From Streptomyces cavernae (GTDB lineage Bacteria; Actinomycetota; Actinomycetes; Streptomycetales; Streptomycetaceae), in contig NZ_ML137712.1 in NCBI RefSeq assembly GCF_004023625.1, positions 1-64,000 on the forward strand: 64,000 nt of DNA. Reading direction: 5' to 3'. The notes beneath the pieces were generated by a model, which worked only from the letters and a program-made list of their open reading frames with translations, had not been told where the DNA came from and ran no database searches. The translations under genes were made by a program, and so were the position numbers. Positions 25,338-34,673 of this stretch are shown here, piece by piece (the first letter of the stretch is position 1; each line of letters begins with the position of its first letter).

Positions 25338-26339
25338 TCAGCCCTTGGCCACCGCGCGCAGCCGGTCCACGACGTCCGCCCGCAGTTCGGCGGGCTCCAG
25401 GACGACCACGTCGGGCCCGAACTCCACCAGCCAGGCGTCCAGCCCGTGCCCGTACGGAATCTCCAACTCGTCCCACCCGTCACCGAGTTCCCGCACCGAG
25501 GAAGCTTTCGCCCGGAGCGGATAACCCGCCCCCGTACGGAGCCGGATCAGCGCGGACCGGTCGGCGTTCTCCCCGGCCCAGCTCGCCACGGTCTCCCGCA
25601 CGGTGACCACGTCCGGAACCTCGGCGGTGAAGCTGCCCGTACGGTTGCGGACCCGGCCGGTGATCCGGGACAGCCGGAACACCCGTTCCGCCCCGCGGTC
25701 ACGATCGAATCCCGCCAGATACCAGTGGCCGCGCCAGCACTCCAGCGCCCACGGCTCCACCGTGCGCGGCTCCGGACGGGCCGCGGTCGCCTTGCGGTAG
25801 TTGAACACGACCGGCCGGCGGTCCCGGCAGGCCAGCATCAGCGGCTCGAACGCGGCCTCGTGCACCGGAATGCGGGGCTCGAGCGCACCGTGCGCCTCGT
25901 ACGGGTCCACGTCCTCGGGCAGCCCCGCCGCACGCAGCTTGTGCAGGGCACCGCTGGCCGCGCCCGCGAGGCGGGCCTGCTGCCACACCTTCGCGGCGAG
26001 CCCCAGCGCGGCGGCCTCCTCGGCGTCGAGGGTGATCGGGGGCAGCCGGTTGTTGTCGCGGCGGGCGAGATAGCCGACCTCACCGTCGAGGTTCTCCACC
26101 GTCTCGATGACCAGGCCCAGCTCGCGCAGATCGTCCTTGTCCCGCTCGAACATGCGGTTGAAGGAGTCGTCGTTCCCGGACGGCCCGTCACCGGAAGCCG
26201 ACGACGCACGGTTACCCGGCCCGAACGCATCGTGGTAAGCCTCGATGGAGTCGCGCAGCTCGCGCTTGCTGAGCGGCCGTCGTGTCCCGAGCAGACACAG
26301 CGCCAGGTTCATCAACCGCTCGGCCTTGGCAATGGCCAT
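25338..26339 (-). CDS. pafB: WYL-domain transcriptional activator subunit PafB
   Basis: A 333-residue partner of PafC. The N-terminal winged helix begins MAIAKAERLMNLALCLLGTRRPLSKRELRDSI. The WYL domain holds PVVFNYRK and the hallmark WYL in ECWRGHWYLAGFDRDR, and a WCX C-terminal domain ends the protein. The ATG at 26339 follows GGGAAGGG. A short insertion (GNRASSASGDGPSGNDD) in the first domain looks disordered. Despite its name it is not part of pupylation itself; it directs RNA polymerase to RecA-NDp promoters. Three such promoters are present in this window. Confidence 0.93.
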   Translation of the reverse strand: MAIAKAERLMNLALCLLGTRRPLSKRELRDSIEAYHDAFGPGNRASSASGDGPSGNDDSFNRMFERDKDDLRELGLVIETVENLDGEVGYLARRDNNRLPPITLDAEEAAALGLAAKVWQQARLAGAASGALHKLRAAGLPEDVDPYEAHGALEPRIPVHEAAFEPLMLACRDRRPVVFNYRKATAARPEPRTVEPWALECWRGHWYLAGFDRDRGAERVFRLSRITGRVRNRTGSFTAEVPDVVTVRETVASWAGENADRSALIRLRTGAGYPLRAKASSVRELGDGWDELEIPYGHGLDAWLVEFGPDVVVLEPAELRADVVDRLRAVAKG

Positions 26340-26409
26340 CGACGCCCTTCCCCGTACGGTGCTTACGACGCCTGACCGTACCGCTGATGAGTACCGCGGC
26401 AAAAGCGGA

Positions 26410-26437
26410 GGGCCCATGCCCGGAAAGGCATGGGCCC
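26410..26437 (-). terminator. intrinsic terminator of the FKBP gene
   Basis: A perfect 11-bp stem: gggcccatgcc (26410-26420), 6-nt loop, ggcatgggccc (26427-26437). On the minus strand it is followed by tccgctttt, giving a short U-run. It separates the FKBP gene from pafB. Confidence 0.85.
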
Positions 26438-26502
26438 CATGTGTTCCACAGGCGGCGGGCTCCGGTCCTACCGGGACCGGAGGACGCCCGGAACCGGGTG
26501 AC

Positions 26503-26877
26503 TCAGACCGCGACCAGGTCGCAGACGAAGATCAACGTCTCACCGGGGGCGATCCGGCCGCCGCCCGCGCCACGGTCGCCGTACGCCAGGTGCGCCGGGA
26601 TGGTCAGCTGACGGCGCCCGCCGACCTTCATGCCCTGCACGCCCTGGTCCCAGCCCGCGATGACCTGGCCGACACCCAGCTGGAACTGGAGCGGAGTACC
26701 GCGGTTCCAGCTCGCGTCGAACTCCTCGCCGGTCGAGAAGGCCACACCCACGTAGTGGACGGAGACGGTGTCGCCCGCCTTGGCCACCGGGCCGTCGCCC
26801 TCCCAGATGTCCTTGATCTCGAGGTCGGCCGGGGGCTCGCCGCCCGGGAAGTCGATCTCGGGCTTGTCGATGCTCAC
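26503..26877 (-). CDS. cytosolic FKBP-type peptidyl-prolyl isomerase
   Basis: A 124-residue single-domain FKBP starting from a GTG at 26877 with AGGAGC upstream. The core shows VSVHYVG, GEEFDASW, FQLGVGQVIAGWDQGVQGM, IPAHLAYGDRG and LIFVCDLV, with the residues of the FK506-binding pocket. It accelerates proline cis-trans isomerisation in the cytoplasm. It lies 73 bp downstream of the lipoprotein FKBP gene. Confidence 0.94.
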   Translation of the reverse strand: MSIDKPEIDFPGGEPPADLEIKDIWEGDGPVAKAGDTVSVHYVGVAFSTGEEFDASWNRGTPLQFQLGVGQVIAGWDQGVQGMKVGGRRQLTIPAHLAYGDRGAGGGRIAPGETLIFVCDLVAV

Positions 26878-26950
26878 GTCAAACGCTCCTGCTCCTACGT
26901 GTCCTGCTCGTGCGGATGAGGCAACCCGCACAGTCTTACACCTCCGGCCA

Positions 26951-27961
26951 CTAACTCTTGGCGAGGATGTCGACCGTGAACACCAGCGTGGAGTCCTTCT
27001 TGATGTCGCTGCCGGACGGCGGGTTGTCGCCGTAACCGAGCTTCGGCGGGACGACGACGAGCACGCGGCTTCCCACCTTCTTCCCGGTCAAACCCTGCGA
27101 CCAGCCCTTGACGACCTGCTGCAACGAGAACGACGTCAGATCGGAGCGCTTGTACGTCGAGTCGAACTCCTTGCCGCCCTCCCACAGCACGCCCTTGTAC
27201 TGCACGAGCACCGTGTCGGTCGCCTTCAGCTCCGGACCGTCACCCTCGATGACGTACTCAGCGACCAGCTTCGTCGGCGCGTCCCCGTCGGGGATCTCGA
27301 TCGACGGCGCCTTGCCGTCGGTGTTGGTACCGACCTTCGGCACCGCGGAGTCGTTCTGCGCGACGACCTTGCCCTTCGCCGAGCTCTTGGCGTTGAAGGT
27401 CGCCTGAACGTCGAAGACGAACACCATCGTGTCCGAGGCCTTGATCCCGAACTGGGGATTGCCCTGCTCCGCGAACCCGTACGCCGGAGGGATCGCCATC
27501 TCGACGCGGCTGCCGGCCTTCTTCCCGGCCAGCGCGTAACGCCACCCCTCCAGCGTCGCGCCCTGCTTGAGCTGCATCAGGATCGGCGCCTTGCGGTCGA
27601 AGGTGTTGTCGAAGACCTTCCCCGACGCCCAGATCTGCCCCAGGTAGTGGGCCTGCAGGTAGTCGTTCTCCGCGATCGTCGCGCCATTGCCCGCGATCAC
27701 CGTCTTCACCGCCAGGTCCTTCGACGGATCACCGGACGACTTGGCCAGCGTCGGCTTCTCCCCGAACTTCCCGCCCGCCGTGATGGCCGGCAGCGGCCCC
27801 TCCACGAGCTTCGGCGACGGCGGAGCGGACGGGGCGGCGGACGACGCGTCGCCCGACGGTGACGATTTACCGGACTTGCCCTTGTCGGAACTGTCGTCCC
27901 CACACCCGGCGAGCGTGACCAGTCCGGCGGGCAGGGCAAGGAGGATGGAACGTCGGCGCAC
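26951..27961 (-). CDS. lipoprotein with tandem FKBP domains
   Basis: A 336-residue exported isomerase. The N-terminus MRRRSILLALPAGLVTLAGC has a lipobox (LAGC, Cys20), so the mature protein is anchored outside the membrane. A Ser/Pro/Lys linker (21-50) is followed by two FKBP domains at about 85-190 (HYLGQIWASGKVFDNTF, YGFAEQGNP) and 230-336 (VQYKGVLWEGGKEFDSTY, LGYGDNPPSG). The second looks more canonical. It probably assists folding of secreted proteins. Confidence 0.93.
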   Translation of the reverse strand: MRRRSILLALPAGLVTLAGCGDDSSDKGKSGKSSPSGDASSAAPSAPPSPKLVEGPLPAITAGGKFGEKPTLAKSSGDPSKDLAVKTVIAGNGATIAENDYLQAHYLGQIWASGKVFDNTFDRKAPILMQLKQGATLEGWRYALAGKKAGSRVEMAIPPAYGFAEQGNPQFGIKASDTMVFVFDVQATFNAKSSAKGKVVAQNDSAVPKVGTNTDGKAPSIEIPDGDAPTKLVAEYVIEGDGPELKATDTVLVQYKGVLWEGGKEFDSTYKRSDLTSFSLQQVVKGWSQGLTGKKVGSRVLVVVPPKLGYGDNPPSGSDIKKDSTLVFTVDILAKS

Positions 27962-28022
27962 TGTGGGGGCCTCGTATCAGTCGATCTTGTCGTAACGGAA
28001 GTGCGCGCAACTCTACGCGTGA

Positions 28023-28057
28023 GCGGGGCGCCGTACGTCAAACGTACGGCGCCCCGC
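28023..28057 (-). terminator. strong hairpin downstream of pafA
   Basis: A perfect 16-bp stem, gcggggcgccgtacgt paired with acgtacggcgccccgc, around a 3-nt loop. It lies 36 bp after the pafA stop and upstream of the FKBP lipoprotein gene. There is no long T-run, as is common in Streptomyces. Confidence 0.85.
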
Positions 28058-28092
28058 GTTGCGTTCCGGGATTCCCCGAAGAATGCTCCGGC

Positions 28093-29454
28093 TCACATTC
28101 CGGCGATCAGCTTCTCCACCCGGTCGTCGACGGAACGGAACGGATCCTTGCACAACACCGTGCGCTGTGCCTGGTCGTTCAGCTTCAGATGCACCCAGTC
28201 CACCGTGAAATCACGACGCTGTTCCTGAGCACGCCGGATGAAGTCACCGCGCAACCGCGCCCGAGTGGTCTGCGGGGGAACCGATTTGCCCTCGAAGATC
28301 TTCAAGTCGTTGCAGATCCGCGCAGCTTGCCCCTTCTTCTCCAACAGGTAGTACAAGCCACGACGGCGGTGAATGTCGTGATACGCGAGGTCTATCTGCG
28401 CGACCCGCGGATGCGACATCGTCATGTTGTGCTTGGCGCGGTACCGCTCGATGAGCTTGTACTTCATCACCCAGTCGATTTCCGTGCCGATCCGGTCGAG
28501 GTCCTCCGCCTCGATCGCGTCCAGCGTGCGGCCCCACAGCTCCAGGACCTGCTCCACCGTGCCCGTACGGATACCGCGGCGCTCACAGAAGTCCACGGCC
28601 TTCTCGAAGTACTCGCGCTGCACCTCCAGCGCGGAGGCCTCCCGGCCACTGGCCAGACGCACCTTGCGACGGCCCGTGATGTCATGACTGACCTCACGGA
28701 TCGCCCGGATCGGGTTCTCCAGCGTGAGGTCCCGCATCACCGTGCCCGCCTCGATCATGCGCAGCACCAGGTCGGTCGCACCGACCTTCAGCAGCATCGT
28801 CGTCTCGGACATGTTCGAGTCGCCCACGATGACGTGCAGACGACGGTAACGCTCCGCGTCCGCGTGCGGCTCGTCACGCGTGTTGATGATCGGCCGCGAA
28901 CGCGTCGTCGCCGAGGACACGCCCTCCCAGATGTGCTCAGCACGCTGACTGACGCAGTAGACCGCGCCACGCGGCGTCTGGAGCACCTTCCCCGCACCAC
29001 ACAGCAACTGCCGCGTGACGAGGAACGGGATCAGGATGTCCGCCAGACGGGAGAACTCCCCGTGCCGGGCCACCAGGTAGTTCTCATGGCAGCCGTAGGA
29101 GTTGCCCGCCGAGTCGGTGTTGTTCTTGAAGAGGTAGACGTCGCCCGCGATTCCCTCCTCGTGCAGGCGGCGTTCAGCATCGACCAGGAGCCCTTCGAGA
29201 ATGCGCTCACCGGCCTTGTCGTGGGTGACCAGCTCTGTCACGTTGTCACATTCGGGTGTCGCGTATTCCGGGTGCGAGCCCACATCGAGATACAGACGGG
29301 CACCGTTCCGCAGAAACACATTGCTGCTGCGGCCCCATGACACGACACGGCGGAAGAGGTACCGCGCCACCTCGTCCGGAGACAGGCGGCGCTGTCCCCT
29401 GAACGTACACGTGACGCCGTACTCGTTCTCCAGCCCGAAAATGCGGCGGTCCAT
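28093..29454 (-). CDS. pafA: Pup--protein ligase PafA
   Basis: A 453-residue ligase of the GS/carboxylate-amine fold that joins the C-terminal glutamate of Pup to substrate lysines using ATP. The metal-binding Glu9 and Glu11 are in GLENEYGV and the catalytic Asp57 is in [26 protein letters not shown] forms part of the Pup-binding groove. The ATG is preceded at 6 bp by TAATGT (-10 type) with no ribosome binding site. pafA may therefore be leaderless from its own promoter at the end of the MFS gene. It has no Dop-loop, which distinguishes it from the paralogue at 34674-36185. Confidence 0.96.
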   Translation of the reverse strand: MDRRIFGLENEYGVTCTFRGQRRLSPDEVARYLFRRVVSWGRSSNVFLRNGARLYLDVGSHPEYATPECDNVTELVTHDKAGERILEGLLVDAERRLHEEGIAGDVYLFKNNTDSAGNSYGCHENYLVARHGEFSRLADILIPFLVTRQLLCGAGKVLQTPRGAVYCVSQRAEHIWEGVSSATTRSRPIINTRDEPHADAERYRRLHVIVGDSNMSETTMLLKVGATDLVLRMIEAGTVMRDLTLENPIRAIREVSHDITGRRKVRLASGREASALEVQREYFEKAVDFCERRGIRTGTVEQVLELWGRTLDAIEAEDLDRIGTEIDWVMKYKLIERYRAKHNMTMSHPRVAQIDLAYHDIHRRRGLYYLLEKKGQAARICNDLKIFEGKSVPPQTTRARLRGDFIRRAQEQRRDFTVDWVHLKLNDQAQRTVLCKDPFRSVDDRVEKLIAGM

Positions 29455-29463
29455 GACTGAACA

Positions 29464-30723
29464 TTACGCCCGATCCCCGGAGCTGAAACGGGGTTCGACC
29501 GTACCGTTTGGATCATTTTCCGACGAGACCGCAACCACCGCCCGCCCTCCCCCCGCCACCAGGACCCGCCCCGTGGCCAGCAGAACCACCAACGCCACAC
29601 CCCCGGCCACACCCGGCACGGCGAACCCCCACACCGCCCCGCCCCACTCCACCACCGGACCCGCGGCAGCCGACCCCACCGACGTCCCCACCGTGAACGT
29701 CGTCACCAGCCACGAGAACGCCTCCGTCACAGTGCCCCGCGGCGCATGCCGATCCACAATCACAAACGCACAAGCGATGCACGGCGCCAGGAACACCCCC
29801 GCCACCGCCGTGAGCGCCGTCATCCCGACCGCACCCGGCATCAGCATCAACGGCAGATAGCACACCGACAGCAAGCCCACGAGCACCCGCAGTCGCCGCT
29901 CCGGCGACCCACCCCACGGCCGCGCCCCGTACACCGTCCCACCGAACAACGCACCCAGCCCCAGACCCGCCATCAACCAGCCGTAGACCGCGTCACCACC
30001 GCGCCCGTCCGCGTACGCGAGCGCCGCCACCGTGATGGAACCCAGCGCGACACCCACGAACAGAAAAGCCCCGAGCAACGCCGACAGCCCCCGCGAACGC
30101 AACGCGCCCAGCCAGTGCGCCTCCCGCGGCGCCGAACGCCACACACGCGACGGCTTCGAGACCACCACGGACACGGCACCCAGCACACCCAAGGCATTCA
30201 GGACGAGCATCGCCACCTGCGCCGACCACAGCGACACGCACAACGTCACCAGCAGCGGCCCGACCGTGAACATCACCTCCTGCGCCACGGCGTCCATCGC
30301 GTACGCCGTGTGCACCTGCTCCTCCTTGCGGAGCACGGACGGCCACAGCGCCCGCAGACCCCCCTCCAGCGGCGGCGTGAAGAGCCCCGCCACCGCCACG
30401 GCCGCGTACGCCGGCCACAGCGGATCGATGCCCCCCAGGACGAACACGGCCGCCCCCAGTGCCGAGACGAGTGCCGCCGGCAACTGGACCCGAGGCTGGC
30501 CGTACAGATCGACCAGCCGGCCCAGCACCGGCTGCCCGACGGCATTGGCCACCCCGTACACCGCGACCAACGCGCCCGCGAGGCTGTAGCCGCCGCCCTC
30601 GGCACGCACGAACATCATGATCACGAGCGCCGACACGGCGTTCGGCAGCCGGCCCACCAGCGTGCCCACCAGGAGCCGTACACAGTGCTTCGCCCTGAGG
30701 ATCTCCAGATATCCGGCGGCCAT
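29464..30723 (-). CDS. MFS transporter
   Basis: A 419-residue major facilitator with about 12 membrane helices. The loop 2-3 motif GVANAVGQPVLGRLVDLYGQPR matches the MFS pattern. I chose the ATG at 30723, with GAGAGGCAGGGG upstream. A longer reading to 31002 would cross the operators and enter the divergent LacI gene. It is likely controlled by that LacI regulator. The substrate is unknown; a sugar or nucleoside is possible given the regulator family. It sits between pafA and prcA without obvious functional link to pupylation. Confidence 0.88.
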   Translation of the reverse strand: MAAGYLEILRAKHCVRLLVGTLVGRLPNAVSALVIMMFVRAEGGGYSLAGALVAVYGVANAVGQPVLGRLVDLYGQPRVQLPAALVSALGAAVFVLGGIDPLWPAYAAVAVAGLFTPPLEGGLRALWPSVLRKEEQVHTAYAMDAVAQEVMFTVGPLLVTLCVSLWSAQVAMLVLNALGVLGAVSVVVSKPSRVWRSAPREAHWLGALRSRGLSALLGAFLFVGVALGSITVAALAYADGRGGDAVYGWLMAGLGLGALFGGTVYGARPWGGSPERRLRVLVGLLSVCYLPLMLMPGAVGMTALTAVAGVFLAPCIACAFVIVDRHAPRGTVTEAFSWLVTTFTVGTSVGSAAAGPVVEWGGAVWGFAVPGVAGGVALVVLLATGRVLVAGGGRAVVAVSSENDPNGTVEPRFSSGDRA

Positions 30724-30735
30724 CCCCTGCCTCTC

Positions 30736-30769
30736 GTTGTACGTATAACGTCGCTCGTCATACGTATCA
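30736..30769. promoter_or_regulatory. twin LacI-type operators between MFS and LacI genes
   Basis: gttgtacgtataac (30736-30749) and a second site centred on atacgtat (30760-30767). Their tacgta cores are 21 bp apart, two helical turns, between the divergent starts. The central CG with flanking symmetry is typical of LacI operators. Confidence 0.7.
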
Positions 30770-30811
30770 TGTGGCCAGACGACGGGTCCAGCGAGAAAGA
30801 GCAGACCGACG

Positions 30812-31900
30812 GTGGCTCCCAGTAACACCAGCACCACCAGCAGCACCGGGCCCACCAGCGGCACCGGAGCCACCAGCAGCAACCGACCCACCACCGGCAG
30901 CCGCCCCACCAGCCGCGACGTCGCCCACGCCGCAGGAGTCTCCCAGGCTGCCGTCTCCCTCGTCCTCGGCGACAAATGGCGCGGACGCGTCTCCGAAGCC
31001 ACCGCACAACGCGTCCGCCAAGCCGCACAGGACCTCGGCTACCGGCCCAACCTCGCCGCCCGGAACCTACGCCTCGGCCACACCCGCACAGCACTCCTCG
31101 TCGTCCCGGCACTCACCAACGAATTCTTCGCCGGCGTCTACCAGGGCGCCGCCCGCATCGCCGCCGAACACGGCTTCGGCGTCGTCCTCTACCCCTCCCC
31201 CGAAGGCATCGGCCCCGCCCGCGACCCCTTCGCCTCCGCCCGAGCCGCCCTCGACGGCGTCATCGCCTCCTCCATGGCCGCCGACGCACTCACCGCCATC
31301 CGAGGCGACGAACTACCCCTCGTCATGCTCGACAGCGACCCCACAGGCAGCCTCGGCGCCGCAACCGTCAACCTCGACATCGCCGACGGCACCCGCCAGA
31401 CCGCTGACCACCTCCTCGAACTCGGCCACCGCCGCATCCTCCACCTCGCAGCCGACATCGACTCCTGGACCTTCCAGGTCCGAGCCCGCGAACTCACCAC
31501 ACGCGCACACCGCACACCCGACGCGGAAGTCCGCACCGTCCGAGCACCCCTCACCATGGAAGGCGCGCTCACCGCCACCGAGACCGCACTCCGCGGCCCC
31601 GAACCCTGGCCCACAGCCATCCTCTGCGACGACGACAAACTCGCCGTGGGCGCCTACAAAGCCGCCCGCCGCCTGGGACTGCGCATCCCCCACGACCTCT
31701 CCATCACCGGCATGGACGACCTCACCCTCGCCACCGCCGTCGAACCCGAACTCACCACCGTCCACCTCAACGCCGAACGCTTCGGCGAACGCGGCATGCA
31801 AGCCCTCCTGACCGTCCTGCAAGGCCGCACACCCGCCCAGGACGACATCCCCGTCACTTTGGTCGTACGAGGCTCCACAGCGCCCCCACGCCGCCCCTAG
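30812..31900 (+). CDS. LacI-family transcriptional regulator
   Basis: A 362-residue regulator. After a Ser/Thr/Gly-rich leader of about 30 residues comes the LacI helix-turn-helix and hinge (TSRDVAHAAGVSQAAVSLVL to LGYRPNLAARNLR). A periplasmic-binding-protein-like ligand domain follows, with FFAGVYQGA, HLLELGHRRI and DLSITGMDDL. The GTG start has only a weak ribosome binding site. The N-terminal leader is unusual for the family, so translation might begin closer to the HTH. It likely represses itself and the divergent MFS gene. Codon choice is strongly C-ending. Confidence 0.9.
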   Translation: MAPSNTSTTSSTGPTSGTGATSSNRPTTGSRPTSRDVAHAAGVSQAAVSLVLGDKWRGRVSEATAQRVRQAAQDLGYRPNLAARNLRLGHTRTALLVVPALTNEFFAGVYQGAARIAAEHGFGVVLYPSPEGIGPARDPFASARAALDGVIASSMAADALTAIRGDELPLVMLDSDPTGSLGAATVNLDIADGTRQTADHLLELGHRRILHLAADIDSWTFQVRARELTTRAHRTPDAEVRTVRAPLTMEGALTATETALRGPEPWPTAILCDDDKLAVGAYKAARRLGLRIPHDLSITGMDDLTLATAVEPELTTVHLNAERFGERGMQALLTVLQGRTPAQDDIPVTLVVRGSTAPPRRP

Positions 31901-31927
31901 GCCCCCGCAGACACCCACACACGCCGC

Positions 31928-31955
31928 GCGCCCCGGCCTCTTCAGGCCGGGGCGC
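31928..31955. terminator. bidirectional hairpin between LacI gene and prcA
   Basis: A 12-bp stem, gcgccccggcct with aggccggggcgc, and a 4-nt loop between two convergent genes. It serves either strand. Confidence 0.8.
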
Positions 31956-31995
31956 ACAAAAGCGGGTCGAAACCGACGCGCGGAGCGAGCAGCGA

Positions 31996-32748
31996 CTACT
32001 TCTCGCCCTCACCCTCGCCTTCCTCAGCCTCAGCGGCCGTCTCCGCTCCGTTGTCCTCCAGCAGACGACCCAACTGACGACCGGTGATGCGCTTGAACTT
32101 CCGCGCCTGCGGACGCGTACGATCCAGCACCGCCACCTCCAGCCGCTCCACCGGAATCTCCCGCTCACCACCGTTCGGCTCCCGCGACAACGCCTGCACA
32201 GCCAGCTTCAGCGCCTCCGCCAGACTCATACCGTCCTGATGACGCTGATCCAGATAGCTGCTGATCTGCTCCGCATTGCCACCCACCGCGACCGAACCAT
32301 GCTCATCCACGATCGAACCGTCATGCGGCAGCCGATAGATCTGATCACCCTCCGGGGTCTCCCCCACCTCGGCGACCACCAGCTCCACCTCATACGGCTT
32401 CTCCGCCGCACTCGAGAAGATCGTGCCCAACGTCTGCGCATACACGTTCGCCAGACCCCGAGCCGTCACATCATCCCGGTCATAGGTGTAACCACGCAGG
32501 TCCGCGTACCGCACACCACCGATCCGCAGATTCTCGTACTCGTTGTACTTACCCGCCGCGGCAAAACCGATCCGGTCATAGATCTCACTGAACTTGTGCA
32601 GCGCCCGCGACGGATTCTCGCCGATGAAGACGATGCCGTCGGCATACTGCAACACGACCAGGCTGCGCCCGCGCGCGATGCCCTTACGGGCGAACTCCGC
32701 GCGGTCGGTCATCGCCTGCTGAGGCGACACATAGAACGGCGTCGACAC
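31996..32748 (-). CDS. prcA: 20S proteasome alpha subunit PrcA
   Basis: A 250-residue alpha subunit starting (M)[28 protein letters not shown], with the N-terminal helix that forms the gated pore. The proteasome fold continues with [20 protein letters not shown] and [22 protein letters not shown]. The C-terminus is a Glu/Ala/Gly acidic tail. Seven copies form each outer ring and contact the ARC ATPase. The gene is 87 bp downstream of prcB in the pup operon. Confidence 0.96.
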   Translation of the reverse strand: MSTPFYVSPQQAMTDRAEFARKGIARGRSLVVLQYADGIVFIGENPSRALHKFSEIYDRIGFAAAGKYNEYENLRIGGVRYADLRGYTYDRDDVTARGLANVYAQTLGTIFSSAAEKPYEVELVVAEVGETPEGDQIYRLPHDGSIVDEHGSVAVGGNAEQISSYLDQRHQDGMSLAEALKLAVQALSREPNGGEREIPVERLEVAVLDRTRPQARKFKRITGRQLGRLLEDNGAETAAEAEEGEGEGEK

Positions 32749-32835
32749 CGGCTACCCATCCCTTTCCGTAGAAGTCACAGTGATCACTCACAAAACCCGC
32801 TCACGCAGAGCTGCCGTCGCCCCTGCCGGACGCCG

Positions 32836-33681
32836 TCACAGCAACGCGGCCCTCGGACCGTCCGGCTGCTCCAGCCGCCGCTCCAGAACCGAGCGGGCGA
32901 TCTCGGAGGTCTCGTCGTCCGTCAGACGACGGAACCCCTCATCGGTGATCACGGTGACGATCGGGTAGATCCGCCGCGCGACATCCGGACCACCCGTCGC
33001 CGAGTCGTCGTCCGCCGCGTCATACAGAGCCTGCACCACCAGCGTCGTCGCCTGTTCCTCGGACAGATCGTCACGGAACAGCTTCTTCATCGCACCACGC
33101 GCGAAGATCGAACCCGACCCCGTCGCCGCGTACCCCTGCTCCTCGGAACGGCCACCCGTCACGTCGTACGAGAAGATGCGCCCCTTGTCACGGTCCACGT
33201 CGTACCCCGCGAAGAGCGGCACCACGGCCAGACCCTGCATCGCCATACCGAGGTTCGAGCGGATCATCGTCGACAGCCGGTTCGCCTTGCCCTCCAGCGA
33301 AAGCTGCGTGCCCTCGACCTTCTCGAAGTGCTCCAGCTCCAACTGGAACAGCTTCACCATCTCCACGGCCAGACCCGCCGTGCCGGCGATCCCCACCGCC
33401 GAGTACTCATCGGCCGGGAACACCTTCTCGATGTCCCGCTGCGCGATCACATTGCCCATCGTGGCCCGACGGTCACCGGCGAGCACCACCCCGCCGGGGA
33501 AGGTCGCGGCCACGATCGTCGTGCCGTGCGGGGCCTCGATCACGCCCTGCACGGGCGGGAGCTGCCGCTTGCCCGGCAGCATCTCCGGCTGGTGCTCGGA
33601 CAGGAAGTCCATGAAGGACGACGACCCGGGCGTCAGGAAGGCAGCCGGTAGACGCCCGGTGCTACGAGTGTTGGCTTCCAC
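32836..33681 (-). CDS. prcB: 20S proteasome beta subunit PrcB
   Basis: A 281-residue precursor. A 53-residue propeptide ending APHG is removed to expose Thr54 ([19 protein letters not shown]) as the N-terminal nucleophile. The lysine and aspartate of the active site lie in the conserved core (GDRRAT, FPADEY). The GTG at 33681 follows GGAAGG. Its first 49 bp overlap the end of the endonuclease VII-like gene in another frame. Confidence 0.96.
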   Translation of the reverse strand: MEANTRSTGRLPAAFLTPGSSSFMDFLSEHQPEMLPGKRQLPPVQGVIEAPHGTTIVAATFPGGVVLAGDRRATMGNVIAQRDIEKVFPADEYSAVGIAGTAGLAVEMVKLFQLELEHFEKVEGTQLSLEGKANRLSTMIRSNLGMAMQGLAVVPLFAGYDVDRDKGRIFSYDVTGGRSEEQGYAATGSGSIFARGAMKKLFRDDLSEEQATTLVVQALYDAADDDSATGGPDVARRIYPIVTVITDEGFRRLTDDETSEIARSVLERRLEQPDGPRAALL

Positions 33682-34259
33682 GCGTTTCCTTCCACGTAGC
33701 TGGCAGCCCGCCTTATGACGTCGGGCCGATCCTTGAACTGCCCCAGTGCTGCGTTACAGCTGAAGCAAAGTACGCCACGGACCCTACCCGTGTCGTGGCA
33801 GTGATCCACATGTGCCGGCAGAGCCGAAAGACAGATGCAGCAGACGCCTCCTTGAGAGGCGATCAGCTCGTCCCGCTCAGCCTCGGTGAGGCCGTACTGG
33901 CGCTTCAAGTGCCTCTCGCGGCCCTGAATGGCCCGGCAGGCCTTACAGCGCGTCGACAGCCCGTCGGACGCGGTGGCATTGCGATGCCACTCACTGTGCG
34001 GCTTGATCTCGCCACACGTCCGACAGAGCTTGCGCCCCGCCGGGACCTCCACCTTCTCGCGCACCGACTTTCCCATTGCCTCCCGGCGGCGCCGGTAGTG
34101 CGCGGCGCTGTATTCCACCACGCACGCCCGGCATCGCACCTGAAGGCCATCACGCCGGTTCCTGTCTCGAGCGAATGCCCCAGCAGGCAGGTCCCTCTTG
34201 CAGCCCGTGCACTGCTTCGCGTCCGGGTCGCTGACCACCCTCACCCCCGCATCCTTCAA
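33633..34259 (-). CDS. endonuclease VII-like HNH protein with repeated CxxC motifs
   Basis: A 208-residue protein with two N-terminal zinc-knuckle segments, CTGC...CRAC and CRTC...CKAC, each followed by a basic helix ([21 protein letters not shown]). The C-terminal recombination endonuclease VII/HNH domain reads [36 protein letters not shown]. The HVDHCHDTG motif carries the catalytic histidines. Such proteins resolve branched DNA in phage T4, but here it lies between pup and prcB in the proteasome operon. I recall the same arrangement in other Streptomyces (SCO1645). Its cellular role is unknown. Confidence 0.9.
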   Translation of the reverse strand: MKDAGVRVVSDPDAKQCTGCKRDLPAGAFARDRNRRDGLQVRCRACVVEYSAAHYRRRREAMGKSVREKVEVPAGRKLCRTCGEIKPHSEWHRNATASDGLSTRCKACRAIQGRERHLKRQYGLTEAERDELIASQGGVCCICLSALPAHVDHCHDTGRVRGVLCFSCNAALGQFKDRPDVIRRAASYVEGNAWKPTLVAPGVYRLPS

Positions 34260-34287
34260 TTCGAAGGTTAAAGCGGCCTAGCGACCC

Positions 34288-34506
34288 CTACTCTCCGCCC
34301 TTTTGCACGAAGGAACGCACGAAATCCTCGGCATTTTCCTCGAGTACATCGTCAATTTCGTCAAGCACAGAGTCGACGTCGTCGCTCAGCTTCTCCTGGC
34401 GCTCCTTGAGGTCCTCGGAAGCCTGCGCGTCCTGCGCCTGCTCCTCGACCTCTTCGGTGGAGCGCGTCGCCTTCTGCTGTCCGCCGCCGGTGTCCTTGGT
34501 CGCCAT
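34288..34506 (-). CDS. pup: prokaryotic ubiquitin-like protein Pup
   Basis: A 72-residue, highly charged, intrinsically disordered tag. The central region (about 30-60) forms the ARC-binding helix and the C-terminus is FVQKGGE. It already ends in Glu72, not Gln, so it needs no deamidation by Dop before ligation by PafA. The ATG follows GGGGTGAGG. It probably heads the pup-endoVII-prcB-prcA operon, since a dop terminator lies just upstream. Confidence 0.97.
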   Translation of the reverse strand: MATKDTGGGQQKATRSTEEVEEQAQDAQASEDLKERQEKLSDDVDSVLDEIDDVLEENAEDFVRSFVQKGGE

Positions 34507-34584
34507 CTACCTCACCCCGCTCGGTTCGACGTTCTTGATCAGACCCTACTTGCCGGGCCTGACAACGACCCTGCAGTTGCTACA

Positions 34585-34618
34585 ACGTCCGGGAACCACC
34601 TCCATGATTCCCGGACGT
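34585..34618 (-). terminator. stem-loop downstream of dop
   Basis: An 11-bp perfect stem, acgtccgggaa with ttcccggacgt, and a 12-nt loop, 56 bp after the dop stop. It implies that pup has its own promoter in the remaining 80 bp. Confidence 0.75.
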
Positions 34619-34673
34619 CGCTTCTTTCAGCCTGGCTCGGTGATACCCGCTGCGCAGCCCGGCACACCCCTGC

